In this document: positions 8,930 to 16,309 of the stretch, one piece after another
Numbering within the stretch: the stretch's first letter is position 1
How the letters are laid out: each line of letters begins with the position of its first letter
Assembly: GCA_014802265.1 (NCBI GenBank)
Contig: JAAVCP010000008.1
Span: 76,512 to 109,205, forward strand
Origin: Bacteroides sp.
GTDB lineage: Bacteria > Bacteroidota > Bacteroidia > Bacteroidales > Muribaculaceae
Direction: 5' to 3'
DNA length: 32,694 bases
Notes under the pieces: generated by a model
The model's database searches: none
Told to the model about the DNA's origin: nothing
The model's input: only the letters and a program-made list of their open reading frames with translations
Translations under genes and position numbers: made by a program

Positions 8930-10249
8930 TTATCTTTTGAAGAACCACCCTACGTATGCCACTCCGATTGAGAATTCGTTTTCGCTGTTGTAAGTGCCTT
9001 TGCCAAAAACTTTTGAAGTGCCTATCTGACGCATAGAATAGTCAGCCTTTACCACCAGGTTGGGGAGTGCGAACCAGTTGAGACCGACTATCCATTTACT
9101 CACCTCAAGTCGCTTGTCAGGAGTATAGGGTTTTGCCACAGATTTTTGAGGATTGAAATATTCATATCTTCCGAAAGGAACAATAGTAGGACATCCGGCT
9201 ATACTGAACACATTGCCGAAATTGAAGCCAAGTTCTGCGCCGTAACTGAGTGTATTTTTTGCTACCGGCGTAAGGCGGCTGTAGGGTGAGGCTCCGGGCA
9301 GACGGTTATTACGCTCGTTGACAGCCTTGCTATTGCCGAGGTGACCGTAGGTGAGATCAGCACGTGCCGTGAGATATTTGTTGCGGTATTGGGCATCCCA
9401 TGTGACAATTTCAACCGGGATTTTACCGTAAGAGGAATATGTCTGAGATTTGTCGGAGTTGGCTCCGGTGTTAGGACAATAGTAGAATGATACCCCGGTT
9501 CTAAGTCCCGGCACTCCCCTCCAGTCAAGACGTGCCACGTATGCCGGGCATGTGAAGTTGTCTGCCTCGAAGAATCCCTGTTTTCCGGAAGCTATCCAAG
9601 TGTCACGGTCAAAGCCGTTGGCGTTAAGTCCGGTGACAATCATTGCCTGATAGTCAAACACACCATAGTTTCTGCCAAATGTGCCGAAGAAAGTTAGTCC
9701 GGTTTCATGCCATGTTGAGGGCATGATTACAGTCTGGCTTTCGGGGCGTATCGTACCGAAGAAGTTGATTGGCTCATGGTGGGCATTGGTCAGCCCGACA
9801 GGTATCACCTGATGACCGACACGCACATTGAATGCGGGGCAGATAAGGCGTGTTATGTGAAGTTGCTCAAGTGCCACTTCCCCACCTTTTTCTATTTCAG
9901 TCTCATATTCGCCGTTTTCATTATTTTCAAGCTCTACGGCTGTGCCTGTGCCTCCTGCCTCAAATTCGATTTCGGCACCGAGAATCCATTTGGGAGTAAA
10001 CTTATAATCAAAACCGATTGTAAAACGGGGCACGGCAATTGTGTTGCGATTCTCTTTTGTTGATCCTTCCTTTTGGAAACGGTTTATTCCGTAGTCTTTG
10101 AAAGAGGCTACCATCTCCCCGTAACTACCGAACCGGAACTTGTTGTAGCCGGCAGTGTCGGCAAGTTCCTGCGACGACATGCTGACTGTGGCTGATGCGA
10201 TTGAAATTACCGCTGCTGCGGCTGTAAACTTGATGTGCTTGAGTATCAT
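8930..10249 (-). CDS. Outer-membrane beta-barrel (porin-like) protein, first gene of heme/imelysin operon
   Basis: The product is 439 residues from the ATG at 10249, beginning MILKHIKFTAAAAV, a clear signal peptide. An in-frame start at 10339 would add 30 residues and begin upstream of the promoter, so it was rejected. The mature chain is strand-rich with porin-like blocks (RVGHQVIPVGLTNAHHEP; PSTWHETGLTFFG) and ends VAYVGWFFKR. It resembles porins of the phosphate-selective or DcaP-like group but I cannot assign a subfamily. A promoter-like sequence lies 27 bases upstream, and I see no Shine-Dalgarno site, as is usual in Bacteroidetes. It leads an operon running to 1269. Confidence 0.8.
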   Translation of the reverse strand: MILKHIKFTAAAAVISIASATVSMSSQELADTAGYNKFRFGSYGEMVASFKDYGINRFQKEGSTKENRNTIAVPRFTIGFDYKFTPKWILGAEIEFEAGGTGTAVELENNENGEYETEIEKGGEVALEQLHITRLICPAFNVRVGHQVIPVGLTNAHHEPINFFGTIRPESQTVIMPSTWHETGLTFFGTFGRNYGVFDYQAMIVTGLNANGFDRDTWIASGKQGFFEADNFTCPAYVARLDWRGVPGLRTGVSFYYCPNTGANSDKSQTYSSYGKIPVEIVTWDAQYRNKYLTARADLTYGHLGNSKAVNERNNRLPGASPYSRLTPVAKNTLSYGAELGFNFGNVFSIAGCPTIVPFGRYEYFNPQKSVAKPYTPDKRLEVSKWIVGLNWFALPNLVVKADYSMRQIGTSKVFGKGTYNSENEFSIGVAYVGWFFKR

Positions 10250-10275
10250 TTCTATGACGGTTGGATTTGACGATG

Positions 10276-10306
10276 CAAAATTACAACCGTCTGGCTGCCC
10301 CCGAAA
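10276..10306 (-). promoter_or_regulatory. Promoter of the porin-imelysin-cytochrome operon
   Basis: The minus strand carries TAATTTTG (10276-10283), an exact TAnnTTTG -7 box. A weak -33 (TTTC, 10303-10306) lies about 19-20 bases upstream. Transcription would begin about 20 bases before the ATG at 10249. The same TAATTTTG occurs before ychF. I see no clear operator dyad between the box and the start codon. Confidence 0.6.
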
Positions 10307-10366
10307 TACACATAAATTGGTAAAATATACCCTTCCCAATACCTATTTTGCAGTAAAACGATAAAA

Positions 10367-10400
10367 AAACCGTAGTAAGATGGTTTCTTAACTACGGTTT
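10367..10400 (-). terminator. Rho-independent terminator ending the polysaccharide operon
   Basis: A 10-bp stem (aaaccgtagt, 10367-10376; actacggttt, 10391-10400) is extended inside by a further aaga/tctt pairing with one bulged base. On the minus strand the stem is followed directly by a run of seven T (10362-10368, partly within the stem base), which fits leftward transcripts arriving from 10.8 kb. It also separates that operon from the promoter at 10276. Confidence 0.75.
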
Positions 10401-10537
10401 GAAATAAAAGCAAGTCGGCTTTTTCGGACGGATATGACTCCCATGCGCATGTCGGTTACGTTAGGATGCTTACGGTTGTTTTCATTCAAATTAAACATGG
10501 CGTTTTTGTTTGCAAAGTTCGCAATCAAAAACGCCAT
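10388..10537 (-). CDS. Possible 49-residue small protein, unknown
   Basis: An ATG at 10537 opens a 49-codon frame that ends with TAA inside the terminator loop. The peptide is basic and rich in Asn and Arg, with the string VTDMRMGVISVRKSRLAF in its second half and no signal peptide or membrane span. No ribosome-binding site is evident. The first 41 bases form a strong inverted repeat, so a second ATG at 10498 (in frame, 36 codons) is an alternative start. I do not recognise a family. The frame could be a real small gene or the by-product of an interspersed repeat element. Confidence 0.35.
   Translation of the reverse strand: MAFLIANFANKNAMFNLNENNRKHPNVTDMRMGVISVRKSRLAFISNRS
10497..10537. repeat. 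Strong 16-bp inverted repeat
   Basis: The arms atggcgtttttg (10497-10508) and caaaaacgccat (10526-10537) are perfectly complementary. A T-T mismatch and a further 4-bp ttgc/gcaa pairing extend them, with a 7-base loop. It has no T-tract on either side, so it is not a classic terminator. It covers both candidate start codons of the small frame at 10388-10537. Confidence 0.8.
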
Positions 10538-10626
10538 CTGAAAGTCGGCCTGGTTCGGATGTTTACATAAAATTCGGTGATGAATGGACAGAAGGAGTCA
10601 CCAGATAAACGAACATAAACACACAT

Positions 10627-10658
10627 ATTGACGTGATTAGTAAAACAATCACGTCAAT
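10627..10658. repeat. Perfect 12-bp inverted repeat downstream of wbuC
   Basis: The arms attgacgtgatt (10627-10638) and aatcacgtcaat (10647-10658) enclose an 8-base loop. It lies about 125 bases after the wbuC stop. On the minus strand the downstream sequence is only moderately T-rich, so it may be a first, leaky terminator, an RNA-stabilising 3' hairpin, or a protein-binding dyad. Confidence 0.8.
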
Positions 10659-10784
10659 AGCGAGTACGACCGTTGCCTTTAGATAAGACTACAATCCCAG
10701 ATTAAGTTTTGATATTATAAGATTTGGTATGAGGTTATTAGATAAAGAGAATTTCAGAATAGAAAGACAGAAAACGTTTACTTT

Positions 10785-11174
10785 CTATTCAAGAATATCT
10801 TCGGGTTGGAGTGGCATATATGGGCCATCCTTGACTTCGAAGATTGCGGACGGTTCGATAACTTCAATTCCGTGCCATTGACCGGCTGGTATCTGTACTC
10901 CATAATTTCCTATGGCTGGATCAAGCAAATATCGTTCAATCTGTGCTCCAAGGTCGTTATAGAATACCACAAACATTTTTCCGCGAAGCAATATGTATGT
11001 TTCGGCTGTATGTATGTGGCGATGTATTGGTAATGCTGTTCCCGGGAGTAAGACGTTGATTAATCTTTGCGCTTTTGCGTCAAGACTATTGTGCAGGTTG
11101 AAGTTCATCCTCAGTCGCGGACTCCCTTCGGCCTTTATTGTTACTTCATCGAGTAGTTCGTTATTTATTATCAT
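10785..11174 (-). CDS. wbuC: WbuC-family cupin metalloprotein
   Basis: This 129-residue protein is close to the usual length of the WbuC cupin-fold family found at the ends of O-antigen and capsule clusters. The metal-binding cupin motif 1 is visible as HRHIHTAETY (H51, H53, E58), with the second His in the PAGQWHG block near residue 104; the RLRMNFN...QRLIN start is also typical. The biochemical role of WbuC is unknown, but it travels with fnl genes and wbuB, all present here. Its ATG overlaps the stop of the preceding WbpL-like gene (TAATG), so it is the last coupled gene of the operon. Confidence 0.85.
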   Translation of the reverse strand: MIINNELLDEVTIKAEGSPRLRMNFNLHNSLDAKAQRLINVLLPGTALPIHRHIHTAETYILLRGKMFVVFYNDLGAQIERYLLDPAIGNYGVQIPAGQWHGIEVIEPSAIFEVKDGPYMPLQPEDILE

Positions 11175-12145
11175 TATTGAAGTGTTTTTGATTTGAGATA
11201 TTCCTCATGAAGATGATAATATTTCTTCATAAAGATTAAATATGAAATACCGAGAACCAATATTACGATTCCAAGGTAAATGTAATGGTTAATCGGAAGA
11301 TATATCAGACCTGCTGAGATCAGGAGCTGAACAGCCATATAGAAATAGGACACAGTTGTATGAGGAATTTTCAGCTCGTTAGCCATCAGTTGGAAAGCAT
11401 GTTTCCGGTGAGCTTGTCCAAGATTTTCATGAAGCATTATCCGATGACAGATTGTAAGAACAGTATCCGCCCCATATACAGCCAAGAAAACTATATATGC
11501 GAAATCTCCAGTTGAAAGAATGAGTTTGCCGAGAGCGAACAATAGGATGAATGCCATCGAGATCGACCCGACATCGCCAGCAAAACATTTCGCTTTCTTT
11601 CGGAAATTGAAGAAGCAGAAAACCAGTACGCTCAATCCGGCTACATAAAGGTAAGGCATAGCAATGAACGGCGCTCTTGCATTCAGACAAATGAGCGGAA
11701 TGAGCACAGAGAGGGAGTAACCTCCTGTAATACCGTTGATGCCGTCCATAAAATTATACGCATTCACAATTCCTACACATACTATCAGTGCGATAATAAC
11801 CATCCACCAGTCGTGAAGATTAAGTATTCCGAGCTGATAGAACATCAGGAACATTGCTGCGAACTGAGCCACCAGCCGAGTGCTGTCCGGCAAAGAGTGT
11901 ATATCATCAATAAAACTGACGATACCGATTAGAGACAGTCCAAGGATGAACCACGAATATTGTAGATCGAAAAAGAGCCAAAAGAGCCAAGCACCTATAA
12001 GAAAGACAATTCCACCTCCCCTCAGAGTGACTGAGGTATGCGATGAGCGCATATTCGGCTTATCGATGATATTGAATCGATCTGCCACGCGGAAGTATGC
12101 TAATTCAAGCAGGACTAGCAATATTCCAATAATCAATAAGTACAT
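11174..12145 (-). CDS. WecA/WbpL-type polyprenyl-phosphate HexNAc-1-phosphate transferase
   Basis: This is a 323-residue inner-membrane protein of the MraY/WecA superfamily (glycosyltransferase family 4 in Pfam terms). It starts glycan assembly by moving a sugar-1-phosphate from a UDP sugar to undecaprenyl phosphate. About ten hydrophobic segments are present. The catalytic cytoplasmic loops show SFIDDIHSLPD near residue 77-87, NAYNFMDGINGITGGY at 128-143 and FAGDVGSIS at about 188-196. It follows a sugar-nucleotide reductase gene by 5 bases, the same order as wbpV/wbjF-wbpL in Pseudomonas O-antigen loci. A UDP-D-QuiNAc or D-FucNAc substrate is therefore plausible but inferred. Confidence 0.88.
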   Translation of the reverse strand: MYLLIIGILLVLLELAYFRVADRFNIIDKPNMRSSHTSVTLRGGGIVFLIGAWLFWLFFDLQYSWFILGLSLIGIVSFIDDIHSLPDSTRLVAQFAAMFLMFYQLGILNLHDWWMVIIALIVCVGIVNAYNFMDGINGITGGYSLSVLIPLICLNARAPFIAMPYLYVAGLSVLVFCFFNFRKKAKCFAGDVGSISMAFILLFALGKLILSTGDFAYIVFLAVYGADTVLTICHRIMLHENLGQAHRKHAFQLMANELKIPHTTVSYFYMAVQLLISAGLIYLPINHYIYLGIVILVLGISYLIFMKKYYHLHEEYLKSKTLQ

Positions 12146-12150
12146 TATTT

Positions 12151-13110
12151 TTAAGAATTATGAAAACTCCTGATGGTTTTTACAAGACCATCACACGCCC
12201 GAACAGGCATTTGCTCAATCCCGAGAGCTTCCTTTATTTTTTTATTTGATACGACGTAATTCTCTGTCAACTTATCGAGCCGAAAAGTATTTAACGGTAA
12301 ATGCAAAACATCGCCTGTTTTTGCCATTATCCTTATGAAGCCCTTGGGAACTTTCCAGATATGAGCACTCTTTTCCATAGCGGCACACATAACACTGATG
12401 AGTTCGTTTGTTGACAAAGCATCGTCATCAGACATATTATAGATACCGCTGGCAACTTCGTTTGCAAGTAACCCTTTTATTACGAAAGATAGATTATCGA
12501 TGGACGTGAACGTTCGTCTGTTTTCAAATGCGCCCAATGGCCATGGAATTCCTTTCGAAATCACGCCATACAATAGGTTGAGGTTACCTTTGTTTCCGGG
12601 TCCATGAATCATACACGGCCTAAGTATTACCACGTCTCGGCCCTTATAAGTTCCTGGATTGCTCTCTAATTTCTCCAAAATATATTCCTCGGCCTTGACC
12701 TTACTTTCCCCATAAGGGCCGACAGGGCATGGCACAACATCTTCGGTGAGAATATTGCCGGGGACCTTGTCAACAGCGGCCTTGACAGAACTGAAGAAAA
12801 TGAATTTGCGAATATGAGTATGCTCGGTGAAATAATCGAATATTTTCTTCGTCAGATCGGTATTGACTTTGAAGTAGACGTCGGCTGCCGACTTATTCCG
12901 TGTGTCGTGTGCCTTGCCAGCCAGATGGATTATTGCGTCGACTTCAGGGATCCGATTATTATCAAGATCGTCCCACGATAAAGTTCGTGCCACACCCTCC
13001 TTTTCCGGTGCTACAATATCAAGGCCATAGATAACATTATCATCTTTAAGCGCCTTAACAAGATTAGATCCAACAAACCCGTGAATCCCAGTTATTAGTA
13101 GTGTAGGCAT
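12151..13110 (-). CDS. NAD-dependent epimerase/dehydratase family reductase (WbpV/WbjF-like)
   Basis: The product has 319 residues and is an extended short-chain dehydrogenase. It has the NAD(P)-binding GIHGFVGSN motif (8-16), an IIHLAGKAHD segment and the catalytic Tyr-x3-Lys as PYGESKVKAE (Y133, K137). It resembles WbpV/WbjF-type proteins that reduce a UDP-4-keto-6-deoxy-HexNAc just before lipid-linked transfer. Being directly upstream of the WbpL-like gene supports a role in making the first sugar of the repeat unit. A UDP-glucose/GlcNAc 4-epimerase role cannot be ruled out. No matching WbpM-type dehydratase lies in the window, so the 4-keto substrate would come from elsewhere. Confidence 0.75.
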   Translation of the reverse strand: MPTLLITGIHGFVGSNLVKALKDDNVIYGLDIVAPEKEGVARTLSWDDLDNNRIPEVDAIIHLAGKAHDTRNKSAADVYFKVNTDLTKKIFDYFTEHTHIRKFIFFSSVKAAVDKVPGNILTEDVVPCPVGPYGESKVKAEEYILEKLESNPGTYKGRDVVILRPCMIHGPGNKGNLNLLYGVISKGIPWPLGAFENRRTFTSIDNLSFVIKGLLANEVASGIYNMSDDDALSTNELISVMCAAMEKSAHIWKVPKGFIRIMAKTGDVLHLPLNTFRLDKLTENYVVSNKKIKEALGIEQMPVRACDGLVKTIRSFHNS

Positions 13111-13116
13111 ATCAAT

Positions 13117-14316
13117 TTATTTGAAGAGCGATTCTAAATTATCCATACATTTTGCAAACTTGAAATTCGCTTCACTATATTTCTTCCCGTTTTGACCCTT
13201 TTCCCTAAGAATAGTTATATCTGTGGATTCAAGAAATTCGAATAAAGACGCTAAGGCATCAGGATTTTCGGCAGGAACACTCCAACCACATTCAGCATCA
13301 TTGATAAGAGCAGCTCCTTCTCCATTAATCATTGCTGCAATAGGCTTTCCTGATGACATATATGCTTGAAGTCTCGAAGGTACTGTCAATGCAAAAATTG
13401 GCTCATCCTTGAGTGCCATAAAAAGAATGTCCGCTTTGGAAAAGAAATATGGCATTGCCCATAACGGATATCGACCTAAACAATATATCTGATTTTCAAG
13501 TTGATTCCTTTTTGCAAAATCTTCCACATATTTCCTTTTTCGGCCATCTCCAACAAATATGATATTTATTGGTTTCCCCTTCAATAACAACATAGCTTCC
13601 ATTATATGTGGTAAATCTTGAGCATCGCCCATATTACCGGCCACAAGTATGTTAAATCCAGAGGGGAATGTGGGAGCCTCAAAATCTGAATTATTTAAGG
13701 TAAGAGTATCCTCAACCCAGTTAGGGAAATATTTTATTCTATTATCGAAATCACCTTTTTCATTTATGGAAATACGATAACCTTTTGATCCAATGAGCAA
13801 AACGTCTGAGTTTTTATAAATCCATCGCGTAATACTACCGAAGAGGTGCAATATTCTCTTATTCTTGATACCTCCAGCAGCTGAGAGACTTTCTGGCCAT
13901 AGGTCTAAAACCCAAAAATAAATCGGAATTTTCTGAATCTTTTTTACAATTATTGCAGGTACTCCGACAAGAATAGGAGATGGTTCGTGTACAATAATTA
14001 CATCATATTTATATCTTAGAGACACCCAAATTGCTTTTAAAGAGGCAAAAAAAGTGTAGCTCAAAAAGTTTAACGCTAATCTTAATCCTCCTCCTTCACC
14101 TCGTGGAATCAATAATGTTCTGAATATTTTTACCCCTTTTAGAGTCTCTGTTCTCTTTTTGAATACTCCATACCCCTCAAAAAATTTCCCCTTGGGATAA
14201 TTCGGAATTCCGGTTAATACGGTTACCTCATGCCCCCTTTTCTTAAGTTCAAATGCCATATCATTACATTTGAAATTCTCAGGATAAAAGTATTGGGTGA
14301 CAATAAGTACTCTCAT
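13117..14316 (-). CDS. wbuB: WbuB-family GT4 glycosyltransferase
   Basis: This 399-residue GT-B fold protein matches the WbuB group, shown by MRVLIVTQYFYPENFKCND at the start, TGIPNYPKGKFFEGYG (55-70) and the HEPSPILVG...WVLDLWPESL block. The donor-binding C-terminal half has VPSRLQAYMSSGKPIAAMI. WbuB is the predicted L-FucNAc/L-QuiNAc transferase in E. coli and Pseudomonas clusters, where it follows the fnl genes as here. Its ATG overlaps the 2-epimerase stop (TAATG). It acts at the cytoplasmic face on a lipid-linked acceptor. Linkage and acceptor cannot be read. Confidence 0.87.
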   Translation of the reverse strand: MRVLIVTQYFYPENFKCNDMAFELKKRGHEVTVLTGIPNYPKGKFFEGYGVFKKRTETLKGVKIFRTLLIPRGEGGGLRLALNFLSYTFFASLKAIWVSLRYKYDVIIVHEPSPILVGVPAIIVKKIQKIPIYFWVLDLWPESLSAAGGIKNKRILHLFGSITRWIYKNSDVLLIGSKGYRISINEKGDFDNRIKYFPNWVEDTLTLNNSDFEAPTFPSGFNILVAGNMGDAQDLPHIMEAMLLLKGKPINIIFVGDGRKRKYVEDFAKRNQLENQIYCLGRYPLWAMPYFFSKADILFMALKDEPIFALTVPSRLQAYMSSGKPIAAMINGEGAALINDAECGWSVPAENPDALASLFEFLESTDITILREKGQNGKKYSEANFKFAKCMDNLESLFK

Positions 14317-15440
14317 TATTTTCTCCAGACCATCTTATTTACTATTCCAACGTATGATTGAATGAGACGGACTACTTTGTCGGAAACATTTGAGTCTGTA
14401 TAGGCTTCTACCGGAGATGGAATAAATCCTTCAGTCTGCATTTCGACGGCCATCCGAACAGCTTGTATAACAGAATCAGATGTTATAGAACCAATAACAA
14501 ACACTCCGCTATCCATCGCTTCAGGGCGCTCTGTTGAAGTTCGGACGGAAACGGCAGGAAAATGGAGATTAGCACTTTCTTCAGGAAGAGTACCGCTATC
14601 CGAAACAACACAAAATGCGTTCTGTTGAAGTTTATTGTAGTCCATAAATCCGAGAGGCTTGTGCTGAATCACACGTTCATCAAACTTAAAGCCTCGCCCT
14701 TTTATATATTTCTCTGAACGTGGATGGCAGCTGTATAAGACAGGCATATCATAGTACTCAGCCATCGCATTGACTGCGTTCATCAATGAATAAAAATTTG
14801 ACTCGATATCAATGTTCTCTTCCCTATGGCTCGAAAGGAGAATATATTGTTTATTTTTAAGCCCAAGCTCGCTTAGAATATTACTATCTTCAATTGCTTT
14901 GGAATGAACTTTCAGAACTTCTGCCATTGGGGAGCCAACAACGTATGTATATTCCGGCTTTACTCCTGAGTCCAAAATATAACGCCGGGCATGCTCTGAG
15001 TAGCAAAGGTTCACGTCGCTAGTTACATCGACTATCCGGCGTATTACTTCCTCCGGAAGATTCTCATCTTTGCACCGGTTACCGGCCTCCATATGGAAAA
15101 CTGGAATCTTCAGACGTTTGGCAGCGATAACTGATAGGCAGGAGTTCGTATCGCCTAGAACAATAATTGCATCGGGCTTGATATCAACCATCAGTTCGTA
15201 AGCCTTGGCTATGACATTGCCCATTGTCCGACCGAGATTTTCACCGACCACCCCTAAATAGTAGTCGGGCTGTCTCAGCCCAAGGTCTTTGACGAAAACC
15301 TCGTTCAAGGTATAGTCATAGTTCTGCCCGGTATGGACAAGTATATGGTCGAAATATCTGTCCGATTTCTTGATGATCTCCGACATCTTGATTATCTCGG
15401 GACGGGTTCCCAAGATTGTCATCAGCTTAAGTTTTTTCAT
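14316..15440 (-). CDS. UDP-HexNAc 2-epimerase, FnlC/WbjD/QnlB type
   Basis: This 374-residue protein belongs to the non-hydrolysing WecB family. It has the N-terminal LGTRPEIIKMS, the VLGDTNS loop, HMEAGNRCKDENLPEE with its catalytic acidic residues, SSHREENID, and the C-terminal VSDSGTLPEESANLHFP and RTSTERPEA motifs. The HMEAGNRCKDENLPEE form is that of FnlC/CapG/WbjD enzymes, which invert C-2 of the UDP-6-deoxy-L-talo/rhamno-HexNAc intermediate as the last step to UDP-L-FucNAc or UDP-L-QuiNAc. It overlaps the upstream reductase by ATGA and the downstream WbuB by TAATG. Confidence 0.88.
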   Translation of the reverse strand: MKKLKLMTILGTRPEIIKMSEIIKKSDRYFDHILVHTGQNYDYTLNEVFVKDLGLRQPDYYLGVVGENLGRTMGNVIAKAYELMVDIKPDAIIVLGDTNSCLSVIAAKRLKIPVFHMEAGNRCKDENLPEEVIRRIVDVTSDVNLCYSEHARRYILDSGVKPEYTYVVGSPMAEVLKVHSKAIEDSNILSELGLKNKQYILLSSHREENIDIESNFYSLMNAVNAMAEYYDMPVLYSCHPRSEKYIKGRGFKFDERVIQHKPLGFMDYNKLQQNAFCVVSDSGTLPEESANLHFPAVSVRTSTERPEAMDSGVFVIGSITSDSVIQAVRMAVEMQTEGFIPSPVEAYTDSNVSDKVVRLIQSYVGIVNKMVWRK

Positions 15441-16306
15441 TTCAGATTATAATGGGAATAGAGAGACTTATGGTTTTTCATCCAGTCTGCCATTTCAGCC
15501 ACCATAGTATCATAGTCAGGAATAATGTAGTCAAACTCAAAATTCGTGCGGACAAGGGATTTATCAGCATTAACTCCCTCGATCGGGTTAATCTTAACCT
15601 TGTCTTCCCTGAGATACTTGTTGAACAATCTTAAAAGATCATATTTGGAGATTGATGAGTCAGGTACAGCATTTATAAGGCCATGAGCACGAGCCTTGGC
15701 AGCCTCCTCCATAGTCTTTGCAAGCTGATAGGTTGTCTGGCCTGTCCACATAGCCTTGGTGTAACCGTTCACTTCAGGAGATTCTCCGTCAGTGTTATTC
15801 ATAAACCAGTTCAAAAGCCCGATTCCCTTGGGGTTGATGTCGGGCCCCACTATTGAATTGCGGAGTGATAGATTTTTCTCATCATTCAGTTCTCCAAGAG
15901 CCTTTGACCTATCATAGAATGTTTCGCCGTCCCTTAAGTCCGTCTCTGTATAAGCTCCCTTTTTTCCGGAGAAAACACAGTCGGTAGTCATATGTATCAC
16001 CTGAGTGTCCGTCTTTTCCGTTATCTTAGCAAGGAAATGAGGGAAGTAAGCATTGAGATAGGCTGCCAATTCATGGTCATTCTCTGCGAATTGATTGAGA
16101 ATACCTATGCAATTTATGATGGTGTCAAACTTCCCGGCGTCTACTATTTCCTTAAGGGTTTTGGAGTCGCGGGCATCACCCGCGATTGATTTTACAAGCT
16201 TTGACTTCTGACGATCAAAACCAAGAACGTCATGGCCCCTCTCCTGAAGATAGAGGGAAATCAGATGCCCGGCCATGCCGTTACATCCTAATACAAAAAA
16301 ATTCAT
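15437..16306 (-). CDS. RmlD-like UDP-4-keto-sugar reductase in the FnlB/QnlA position
   Basis: The protein is 289 residues and related to dTDP-4-dehydrorhamnose reductases. It has an N-terminal LGCNGMAG nucleotide-binding loop (7-13), MTTDCVFSGKKGAYTE (106-121) and the catalytic YDRSK (Y131, K135). It sits between the fnlA-type dehydratase and the 2-epimerase, where FnlB/CapF/WbjC is normally found. Those proteins are about 370 residues with a C-terminal cupin; that cupin is absent here. In known L-QuiNAc pathways (WbvR, QnlA) the reductase is RmlD-like and without cupin. This favours UDP-L-QuiNAc over UDP-L-FucNAc, although the stereochemistry is inferred. Confidence 0.8.
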   Translation of the reverse strand: MNFFVLGCNGMAGHLISLYLQERGHDVLGFDRQKSKLVKSIAGDARDSKTLKEIVDAGKFDTIINCIGILNQFAENDHELAAYLNAYFPHFLAKITEKTDTQVIHMTTDCVFSGKKGAYTETDLRDGETFYDRSKALGELNDEKNLSLRNSIVGPDINPKGIGLLNWFMNNTDGESPEVNGYTKAMWTGQTTYQLAKTMEEAAKARAHGLINAVPDSSISKYDLLRLFNKYLREDKVKINPIEGVNADKSLVRTNFEFDYIIPDYDTMVAEMADWMKNHKSLYSHYNLK

Positions 16307-16309
16307 AAC

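Larger units (their letters stand above)
10401..10784. other. Intergenic region between terminator and wbuC, rich in dyads
   Basis: This is the one long stretch without a recognised gene. It contains the small frame described at 10388-10537, an imperfect direct repeat (aagtcggc...tcgga...gat) at 10412-10433 and 10542-10560, and two inverted repeats. The interval 10660-10784 next to the wbuC stop is A+T-rich and I see nothing more in it. Confidence 0.7.

Noticed and set aside
10627..10658. Inverted repeats near a capsule locus as an invertible promoter, as in Bacteroides capsule phase variation.
   Set aside because: The arms are only 8 bases apart, too little to hold a promoter, and they lie at the 3' end of the operon. 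No invertase gene is in the window.
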